Below are positions 58,398 through 64,000 of a stretch of 64,000 bases of DNA, piece by piece. Source of the stretch: Leifsonia sp. 466MF. Its GTDB lineage: Bacteria; Actinomycetota; Actinomycetes; Actinomycetales; Microbacteriaceae. The notes beneath the pieces are model-generated. The model searched no databases, had not been told where the DNA came from, and saw only the letters and a program-made list of their open reading frames with translations. The position numbers were made by a program, and so were the translations under genes. Location of the stretch: the NCBI RefSeq assembly GCF_900100265.1, contig NZ_LT629696.1, positions 3,162,001 through 3,226,000 on the forward strand. Reading direction: 5' to 3'. Positions within the stretch are counted from its first letter, which is position 1. Every line of letters begins with the position of its first letter.

Positions 58398-59402
58398 ATG
58401 AGCGGGACCACGCAGGCCACGACCCCGGGTCTGGTCGGCATCGAGGAGCACTGGACCTTCGACGGCATCGACGCAGCACTCCGCGCGCAGCCGCCCGGAG
58501 TCCGCGACGAGAGCCTCGCGCTCAACGACCACGGCGGTGCGCGAGGCCGGCTCGCCGACGTGGACGCCGACAGGATCGCGACGATGGATGCGCAGGGCGT
58601 CGCGCTGCAGGTGCTGTCGCTGGCGCCGCCAGGAGCACAGGGCCTGTCGAGGGCGGATGCCGCGGTGCTCAGCCGCGAGGCCAACGATGCTGCGGCCTCG
58701 ATCGTGAGCGCGCATCCCGACCGGTTCCGGGCGATGGCGACCCTGCCGCTGGCTGATCCCGCGAGCGCGGCCGGGGAGCTCGAACGGGCATCCGCCCGCG
58801 GTCTCACCGGCGCGATGGTCTACGGCCGCACCGGCGACATCCTGCTCGACGACCCCCGCTTCGACGACCTCTGGGCGGTCGCGGCCCGATTGCGCCAGCC
58901 GATCTTCATCCACCCGCAGATCCCGCCGGCCTCCGTTCGCGCCGCCAACTACAGCGGCTTCGGCGACATCGCCGATCTCGCCCTTGCCACCTTCGGGTGG
59001 GGCTGGCACCTCGAAGCGGGCACGGCGGCCCTCCGGCTGATGACACGCGGCGTGCTCGATCGACACCCCGACTTGCAGCTCGTTCTCGGCCACTGGGGCG
59101 AACTGCTCCTGTTCTGGCACCAGCGGGCGGACGGACTCGCGCGCGCCGCCGGGCTCGATCGGTCGATCACCGAATACCTGCAGCAGAACGTCTGGATCAC
59201 GGCATCCGGGATGCTGGACCCGGCCATGCTCCACCATGCCCTCGCGGTGACGACGCCGGACCGCATCCTGTTCTCCACCGACTACCCGTTCCAGCTTCCG
59301 ACCCGCGACGAGATCGAAGCATTCCTCGATGCGTTGCCCGACGAGACCGCCCGGGGCGCGTTCGCATCCGGCAACGCGAGAGCCCTGTTCGGCATCGGAT
59401 GA
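58398..59402 (+). CDS. Amidohydrolase-2 (ACMSD / gamma-resorcylate decarboxylase-like) enzyme
   Basis: A 334-residue metal-dependent TIM-barrel enzyme. Members include aromatic-acid decarboxylases and lactonases. Seen: VGIEEHWT at the first strand, in place of HxH, as in the ExH-type decarboxylases; a metal His in QPIFIHPQIPP; VLGHWGELLLFWHQR with the catalytic His; and LFSTDYPFQ with the metal Asp. This strand-1 Glu-x-His places it with nonoxidative decarboxylases of 2,3- or 2,6-dihydroxybenzoates. It is controlled by the divergent TetR and followed by a LysR gene 26 nt downstream. The substrate is inferred only from family. Confidence 0.88.
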   Translation: MSGTTQATTPGLVGIEEHWTFDGIDAALRAQPPGVRDESLALNDHGGARGRLADVDADRIATMDAQGVALQVLSLAPPGAQGLSRADAAVLSREANDAAASIVSAHPDRFRAMATLPLADPASAAGELERASARGLTGAMVYGRTGDILLDDPRFDDLWAVAARLRQPIFIHPQIPPASVRAANYSGFGDIADLALATFGWGWHLEAGTAALRLMTRGVLDRHPDLQLVLGHWGELLLFWHQRADGLARAAGLDRSITEYLQQNVWITASGMLDPAMLHHALAVTTPDRILFSTDYPFQLPTRDEIEAFLDALPDETARGAFASGNARALFGIG

Positions 59403-59428
59403 CACTCGCCGTCGCATAGGGTGACCCC

Positions 59429-60298
59429 GTGACCAGCCAGAGCCTCGACCACCTGCGCACGTTCGTGACGGTGTGGCGGACCGGCTCGCTGACCCGCGCC
59501 GCCGACCTGCTGGGCATTTCGCAGCCGACCGTCTCCGCGCACATCCATGCCCTGGAGCGGTCGCTCGGATACGCCGTCTTCACTCGGGGGCCGGCCGGCG
59601 TCTCGGCCACACCCAAAGGCACCGAGCTGGCCCGCGAGGTGGCCGCGCATCTCGACGCGATCGAGGATGCCACCGCCGGCGCCGGCGCGCCCGGCCCGCC
59701 GCGTCGATCGGTGCACATCGGCGGCGCTGCCGACATCCTCTCCCTGCTGGTCCTGCCGCGCATCGCCGAGGCGCGGGACGAGGTGGATGCGACCCTGCGG
59801 TTCGTGTTCGGCCTCGCCGACGACCTGCTCGACCAGCTGGCCGCTCGATCCCTCGACATCGTCGTGAGCGCGGTGCCCCCGCGCCGCCGCGGCATCACCA
59901 GCGTTCCCGTGTACGACGAGGAGTTCGTGCTGGTGGCAGCGCCGCGGTGGACGGGCACGACATTCGACGAGGTGCCCGTGGTCGCGTACGCCGAGAACCT
60001 GCCGATCATCCGGCGCTACTGGCGCAGCGAGTTCGGGAAGCGGCCGGAACCCGCGACGATCGCGGCGATCATCCCGGACCTCCGCGGCATCCGCTCGGCC
60101 CTGCTCGCCGGCGCCGGCCTCTCCGTCCTCCCCCGCTACCTTGTGGAGGGCGACCTGGCTGAGGGATCGCTGGTTGCCCTCCACTCCCCTGAGGTGCCGC
60201 CGCTCAACACGCTGTACCTGGCGACGCGCGGTCGGGAGTGGGAGCGGGATGCGCAACTCGGCGCAGCGGCGGAGTTCCTCCGCCGCTGCCTGCGGTGA
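59429..60298 (+). CDS. LysR-family transcriptional regulator
   Basis: A 289-residue regulator. HTH: SLDHLRTFVTVWRTGSLTRAADLLGISQPTVSAHIHALERSLGYAVFTRG. The effector domain is on the short side but complete, ending AGLSVLPRYLVEGDLAEGSLVALHSPEVPPLNTLYLATR. It lies in the same direction right after the amidohydrolase and upstream of a DJ-1-like gene, so it may be co-transcribed with the former or regulate the latter. The GTG start has no clear ribosome site. Confidence 0.9.
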   Translation: MTSQSLDHLRTFVTVWRTGSLTRAADLLGISQPTVSAHIHALERSLGYAVFTRGPAGVSATPKGTELAREVAAHLDAIEDATAGAGAPGPPRRSVHIGGAADILSLLVLPRIAEARDEVDATLRFVFGLADDLLDQLAARSLDIVVSAVPPRRRGITSVPVYDEEFVLVAAPRWTGTTFDEVPVVAYAENLPIIRRYWRSEFGKRPEPATIAAIIPDLRGIRSALLAGAGLSVLPRYLVEGDLAEGSLVALHSPEVPPLNTLYLATRGREWERDAQLGAAAEFLRRCLR

Positions 60299-60389
60299 CC
60301 ATCCCAAGATTTCCGATGCCCGGGTGCGGTCGCACCGATCGGGAGCGACCGTTGCGGCCCGCCACAATCGGGGAGTCGAAAGGACCCCC

Positions 60390-61091
60390 ATGTCGAACAT
60401 CCTGATGGTCGTGACCGCGGCCGACTCCTTGACCCTCGCGGACGGCTCTGCGCATCCCACCGGCTTCTGGGCCGAAGAGCTGGTCGTCGCGCACCGCGAC
60501 CTGACGGCTGCGGGGCACACGATCACCGTCGCGACGCCCGGCGGCCGCATCCCGACCGTCGACCCCGGATCGCTCACGGTCGAGATCGTCGGCGACCAGG
60601 CGAAGGTCGACGACTTCCGTGCCTACCTCTCCGGTATCGCCGACGACCTGGCGCATCCTCTCGCGCTCGACTCGGCGGTCGCCGCCGACTACGACGCGGT
60701 CGTGCTGCCGGGCGGCCACGGCCCGATGGCCGACCTGGCGTTCGATGTCGCACTCGGCTCCCTCCTGACCGAGGCGGATGCGCGCGGGACGATGATCGCG
60801 CCCTTCTGCCACGGCCCCGCCGGCCTGCTCAGCGCTGTCGACACGTCCGGCGCGTTCACCTTCGCCGGCCGGCGCCTGACGGTCTTCACGGATGATGAGG
60901 AGCGCACCGGCGGTCTGGGCGAGAACACGCCCTGGTTCGTCGCCTCGACCCTGCGCAAGCGCGGTGCGCTCGTCGAGGACGGCGACGCGTGGAGCTCGCA
61001 CGTCGTGCGGGACGGCAATCTGATCAGCGGCCAGAACCCGCAGTCGAGCGAGGCGGTCGCGAAGGCGCTGGTGGAGGCGCTCGCCTCCTGA
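60390..61091 (+). CDS. DJ-1/PfpI-family type-1 glutamine-amidotransferase-domain protein
   Basis: A 233-residue protein of the Hsp31/YajL/GATase1-like group. LPGGHGPMADL precedes the nucleophile-elbow cysteine in IAPFCHGPAGLL; the Glu of the triad lies near WAEELVVAHRDL. Relatives are glyoxalases (methylglyoxal to lactate) and protein-repair or chaperone proteins, and amidotransferase activity is not expected. ATG 60390 after AAAGGA. The last codon overlaps a 14-bp tandem repeat. Next to an aldo/keto reductase related to the methylglyoxal-reducing YghZ, which makes a carbonyl-detoxification pair plausible. Confidence 0.87.
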   Translation: MSNILMVVTAADSLTLADGSAHPTGFWAEELVVAHRDLTAAGHTITVATPGGRIPTVDPGSLTVEIVGDQAKVDDFRAYLSGIADDLAHPLALDSAVAADYDAVVLPGGHGPMADLAFDVALGSLLTEADARGTMIAPFCHGPAGLLSAVDTSGAFTFAGRRLTVFTDDEERTGGLGENTPWFVASTLRKRGALVEDGDAWSSHVVRDGNLISGQNPQSSEAVAKALVEALAS

Positions 61092-61120
61092 CACGCGCAT
61101 GCTGACACGCGCATGCTGAC
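61089..61120. repeat. 14-bp tandem repeat after the DJ-1-like gene
   Basis: TGACACGCGCATGC occurs twice without gap (61089-61102, 61103-61116) and a third copy starts with TGAC. The first copy begins with the TGA stop codon of the preceding gene, so each unit brings a further TGA in the same phase or shifted by two. Confidence 0.85.
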
Positions 61121-61192
61121 GGCGCGGTACCGCGGGTGCATCCCATCCGCGATACCGTTGCCCCGCACCCCCGCCGATCAGGAGCCCGCCGC

Positions 61193-62179
61193 ATGACCTT
61201 CGTCGCCGATCCCGCCCGCTACGACTCCATGCCCTACCGGCGCGCCGGCCGCAGCGGGCTGCTGCTGCCCCCGCTGTCGCTGGGGCTGTGGCAGAACTTC
61301 GGGAGCACGCGCTCCTTCGAGACGCAGCGCGCGATCGTGCTCCGGGCGTTCGACGCCGGGATCACGCACTTCGACCTGGCGAACAACTACGGTCCTCCCC
61401 CTGGCGCCGCCGAGGAGGTGTTCGGCCGCATCCTCGCCACCGATCTGAAGGCCCACCGGGACGAGATCGTCGTCTCCACCAAAGCCGGTTACCTGATGTG
61501 GCCCGGCCCGTACGGCGACCACGGATCGCGCAAGTACCTCCTGTCGTCGCTCGACCAGAGCCTCACGCGCCTCGGACTCGACTACGTCGACGTCTTCTAC
61601 CATCACCGGCCCGACCTCGAGACACCGCTCGAGGAGTCGATGGGCGCGCTCACCACCGCCGTCGAGCGAGGCAAAGCGCTCTACCCCGCGATCTCGAACT
61701 ACGGCGCGGAACGCACCACCGCGGCTGCCGCCCTGCTGGCCGGTTCCGGCACGCCGCTGCTGCTGCACCAGCCGCGCTACTCCCTCTTCGACCGTTCGCC
61801 CGAAAACGGTGTCCTGGATGCGGTGGAGCAGGCGGGCGCCGCGGCCATCGTGTTCTCGCCGCTCGCCCAGGGCCTCCTGACCGACCGGTACCTCGGCGGA
61901 GTGCCGGAGGGATCGCGCGCGGTCACCAGCGCCTTCCTCCACGAGTCCGATCTCACCGAGGACGTCCTCACCCGGGTGCGTGCGCTCAACGACATCGCCG
62001 CCGGGCGTGGCCAGACGCTCGCCCAGCTCGCCCTGCAGTGGGTGCTCCGCAGCCCGGTCGTCGTCTCGGCGATCATCGGCGCGAGCAGCGTGCAGCAGCT
62101 GGAGCAGAACCTCGGCGCGCTCGACGGCCCGGAGCTGACGGGCGACGTGCTCGCCGCGATCGACGCGGCGCTGGGCTGA
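61193..62179 (+). CDS. Aldo/keto reductase, YghZ (L-glyceraldehyde-3-phosphate reductase)-like
   Basis: A 328-residue NADPH-dependent aldo/keto reductase of the AKR14 / Kv-beta-like branch. It contains the catalytic Asp and Tyr in FDLANNYGPPPGAAEEVFG, Lys in VVSTKAGYLMWPGPYGDHGSRKYLLSSLDQSLTRL, and His in VFYHHRPDLETP. The GPYGDHGSRKYL insert is diagnostic of YghZ, which reduces methylglyoxal and L-glyceraldehyde-3-phosphate. AGGAG lies 8 nt before ATG 61193. It stands between the DJ-1-like gene and a convergent LacI gene 12 nt away. Confidence 0.92.
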   Translation: MTFVADPARYDSMPYRRAGRSGLLLPPLSLGLWQNFGSTRSFETQRAIVLRAFDAGITHFDLANNYGPPPGAAEEVFGRILATDLKAHRDEIVVSTKAGYLMWPGPYGDHGSRKYLLSSLDQSLTRLGLDYVDVFYHHRPDLETPLEESMGALTTAVERGKALYPAISNYGAERTTAAAALLAGSGTPLLLHQPRYSLFDRSPENGVLDAVEQAGAAAIVFSPLAQGLLTDRYLGGVPEGSRAVTSAFLHESDLTEDVLTRVRALNDIAAGRGQTLAQLALQWVLRSPVVVSAIIGASSVQQLEQNLGALDGPELTGDVLAAIDAALG

Positions 62180-62191
62180 CGAAGCGGCGGC

Positions 62192-63277
62192 TCACGCCTC
62201 GGCGGGCACCGGCGTCTCGGCGGCCACCGGCGTCTCCGCGGCAACGTCCGCGGCGAAGGCCGGCGCCGGCGGCGTCGACTCCCGCTGGATGACGCGGAAC
62301 GGCACCGCGATCTCTTCCGGCTCGAGGGTGTCCGCGTCCTCCTCGATTCGCCGCACGAGCAGTTCGACGGCCCGGCGGGCGATCTCGTCGCGTCCGGGGT
62401 CGATGGTCGAGAGGGTCGGCATCGAGTAGTGCGTCTCGTCGATGTCGTCGAAGCCGATGAGGGCGACGTCGTCGGGGACGCGGAGACCCGCCTCCTGAAG
62501 CACGCGGAGCGCGCCCAGCGCGAGGGTGTCGTTGAAGGCGACGACCGCGTCGAACTCGAGGCCCGTCTCCAGGAACGCACGCATGGCACGGGCGCCGTCG
62601 GCACGGTGCCAGGTGCCGGCGGGGACGACGAAGCGCTCGTCGTAGGCGACGCCCGCGGCCTCCAGCGCCTCGCGGTATCCCGCGAGCCGCAGTCCGGCCG
62701 AGCCGATCACCTCGCCGGGGTGCGCGCCGATCGCGAGCACCCGACGGCGACCGCCGGCCAGCACCAGCTCGGTGGCGGCCCGGGAGCCCTCGACGTTCTG
62801 CATGGTCACGTGGTCCTTCGGACCGTTGAAGATCCGCTCGCCGAGCAGCACCATCGGCGTGTTCACCTCGGCGATGGCGTCGCGGTCCGACTCGTCCAGG
62901 CCGAGCACGCTGTACAGGATGCCGTCGACCATGCGGCCGCTCCGGTTGCGCAGCACGGACAGCTCGCTGGCGCGGTCGTTTCCGAACTGCTCGATCAGCA
63001 CCGACAGCCCCCGCTCGCGCGCGGCCCGCATCACCGAGTCCGCGAGCTCGGCGAAGTACGCGTTCCGCAGCTCCGGGATGAGGAGGCTGATCACGTTGGT
63101 CCGCCCGGACCGCAGGCTGCGCGCCGACAGGTTGGGCGTGTAGTCCAGCTCTGCGATGGCCGCGAGGACGCGCTGACGTGTGCTGTCCCGGACGTACGGG
63201 TAGTCGTTGATGACGTTCGAGACCGTCTTGATCGACACCCCGGCAAGCCGGCTCACGTCGTGCAGCGTCGCTGCCAT
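62192..63277 (-). CDS. LacI-family transcriptional regulator with a Pro/Ala/Glu tail
   Basis: A 361-residue repressor. HTH and hinge: ATLHDVSRLAGVSIKTVSNVINDYPYVRDSTRQRVLAAIAELDYTPNLSARSLRSGRTNVISLLIPELRNAYFAEL. The effector domain includes FDAVVAFNDTLALGALRVL and DDVALIGFDDIDETHYSMPTLSTIDPGRDEIARRAVELL. The last ~20 residues (AAETPVAAETPVPAEA) are a short imperfect repeat not usual in the family. AGGAGG precedes ATG 63277. Its target is probably the amidohydrolase-containing transcript to its right, or genes outside the window. Confidence 0.92.
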   Translation of the reverse strand: MAATLHDVSRLAGVSIKTVSNVINDYPYVRDSTRQRVLAAIAELDYTPNLSARSLRSGRTNVISLLIPELRNAYFAELADSVMRAARERGLSVLIEQFGNDRASELSVLRNRSGRMVDGILYSVLGLDESDRDAIAEVNTPMVLLGERIFNGPKDHVTMQNVEGSRAATELVLAGGRRRVLAIGAHPGEVIGSAGLRLAGYREALEAAGVAYDERFVVPAGTWHRADGARAMRAFLETGLEFDAVVAFNDTLALGALRVLQEAGLRVPDDVALIGFDDIDETHYSMPTLSTIDPGRDEIARRAVELLVRRIEEDADTLEPEEIAVPFRVIQRESTPPAPAFAADVAAETPVAAETPVPAEA

Positions 63278-63305
63278 TCGTCCTCCTGGTGGGCTGTCGT
63301 CCCAC

Positions 63306-63321
63306 TGTACAACGTTGGATA
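63306..63321. promoter_or_regulatory. LacI-type operator upstream of the LacI gene
   Basis: TGTACAACGTTGGATA contains the palindrome CAACGTTG and one full TGTACAACG half-site; the right half is degraded. It lies 29-44 nt upstream of the LacI start and 39 nt past the amidohydrolase stop, so autoregulation is the likely use. Confidence 0.5.
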
Positions 63322-63360
63322 TCCGGAGGGCGATGGCCGTGGCGGCCTCGGTTCGCGGGG

Positions 63361-64000
63361 CTACGCGGAGTACACCGTTCGCCCGGCGACGATGGTCTGA
63401 ACGACCCGGGCACTCAGCAGCGACGCGGGCTCCTCCGCGAAGACGTCCGCATCGAGCACCACGACGTCCGCCGCGTGGCCCGGCGCGATCCGCCCGCGCC
63501 AGCCGCCGTCTCCGATGGAGGCGGCGGCATCCCTCGTGGCGTGGCTTACGGCACGCTCGAGAGGCAGCGCGTACTGCGGCTGCACCGCGGCGACCGAGGG
63601 CACCAGGGCAGACGCGCGCGTGGCGGCGACGTACATGTTGGCCAGCGCGTCGTGCGGCGCCGTCGGCGAGTCCGTCGAGAACGCGAGAAGGGCTCCGGCA
63701 TCCTCGTACTCCGGCCACGGGAAGGCGCGTTCGACCCGGTCGTCGCCGAGCATCTGCATCCAGTTGTCGAAGATCGCCGGATCGGCGTGGACGGGCTGCA
63801 TCGACGCCGTCACACCGAGGCGCGCCATCCGCTCGGCCGTCCCGGGTGCGGCGTACTCCAGATGCTCGATGCGGTGACGCCGCGGGAGTTGGCCGTTCTC
63901 GGCGACGGCGTGCTCCAGCGCGTCGAGCGCGATCTGGCTCGCGTAGTCGCCGATGGCGTGCTGCGCGATCTGCAGACCGGCGGCGTCGGCCGCGACCACG
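63361..64000 (-). CDS. YtcJ-like amidohydrolase (C-terminal part, cut by window edge)
   Basis: Only the last 212 residues are visible; the gene starts right of the window. It is a cytoplasmic amidohydrolase-3 family enzyme. Visible metal-site and core elements are QIAQHAIGDYASQIALDALEHAV, RHRIEHLEYA with a metal His, SMQPVHADPAI, LLAFSTDSPTAPHDALANMYVAATR with the metal Asp, and the C-terminal beta-domain GGWRGRIAPGHAADVVVLDADVFAEEP. These enzymes hydrolyse exocyclic amide or formyl groups. It precedes the LacI gene on the same strand. Confidence 0.88.
   Translation of the reverse strand, partial: VVAADAAGLQIAQHAIGDYASQIALDALEHAVAENGQLPRRHRIEHLEYAAPGTAERMARLGVTASMQPVHADPAIFDNWMQMLGDDRVERAFPWPEYEDAGALLAFSTDSPTAPHDALANMYVAATRASALVPSVAAVQPQYALPLERAVSHATRDAAASIGDGGWRGRIAPGHAADVVVLDADVFAEEPASLLSARVVQTIVAGRTVYSA

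Noticed and set aside
1..64000. tRNA, rRNA, CRISPR, IS element or prophage features
   Set aside because: No tRNA-like cloverleaf, repeated spacer array, transposase, integrase or phage structural motif was found by eye; gaps are all under about 260 bp and explained by promoters or hairpins. A small RNA could still be missed without a covariance search.

Overview
The window reads as chromosomal DNA of a high-GC actinobacterium, most likely of the Microbacteriaceae (Leifsonia/Microbacterium type). The support is very high GC with strong third-position bias, GTG starts, many probable leaderless starts with a -10 box 6-9 nt upstream, arrays of LacI regulators with CUT1 sugar transporters, a PucR-type gab regulator and an actinobacterial three-helix-bundle mini-protein. 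I see no tRNA, rRNA, CRISPR array, transposase, integrase or phage gene, and no gap above about 260 bp. Base composition shows no foreign island.

Layout. (1) 1-6821: sugar-acid catabolism with the end of a sugar permease, a mandelate-racemase-subgroup enzyme, an aldo/keto reductase, a GntR/FCD regulator, a DMT exporter with a LysR regulator, and an L-fuconate dehydratase whose catalytic residues all fall where expected. This points to the non-phosphorylating L-fucose (or related 6-deoxy/aldonic acid) route. (2) 6859-18980: two adjacent glycan clusters, each with a lipoprotein, two CUT1 permeases and a LacI regulator. The first carries a five-bladed-propeller glycosidase and a serine hydrolase, the second a GH172 (DUF2961) enzyme; together they suggest fructan or furanoside use. 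(3) 19152-28016: single genes: DUF1275 protein, mannose-6-P isomerase, GIY-YIG protein, MFS exporter with TetR, Na+/H+ antiporter, and a Fur-catalase pair. (4) 28036-33424: PhzF, a mini-protein, and gabT-gabD with a divergent PucR regulator (GABA to succinate). (5) 33526-45617: alpha-galactoside-type cluster with mutarotase, GH13, LacI, CUT1 transporter, GH36, and a divergent large secreted glycosidase, all around TAGCGCTA operators. (6) 45655-54827: PEP-mutase-like enzyme, quinone-oxidoreductase-like enzyme, a CUT2 (ChvE/MmsA/MmsB-like) transporter with a LacI regulator, and a KUP potassium transporter. (7) 54909-64000: regulator/enzyme pairs (HxlR with NmrA-like reductase, MarR with HSL esterase, TetR with amidohydrolase), a LysR, a DJ-1/PfpI protein, an aldo/keto reductase, a LacI and the end of a YtcJ-like amidohydrolase.

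The region works as a set of independently regulated carbohydrate modules. Fourteen regulators sit in 64 kb, and most keep a readable palindromic operator in the adjacent promoter. None of the three complete CUT1 transporters has its own ATPase, so they presumably share an MsiK-type ATPase encoded elsewhere. Three of the four substrate-binding-protein genes are followed by an intercistronic hairpin, which fits excess binding protein over membrane subunits. Three unusually long hairpins (17-27 bp stems) mark gene ends. I find no clear previously undescribed multi-gene system. The most unusual items are the long hairpins, the GH13 enzyme with altered conserved regions I and IV, the GH172 next to propeller-glycosidase pairing, and the modular secreted glycosidase.
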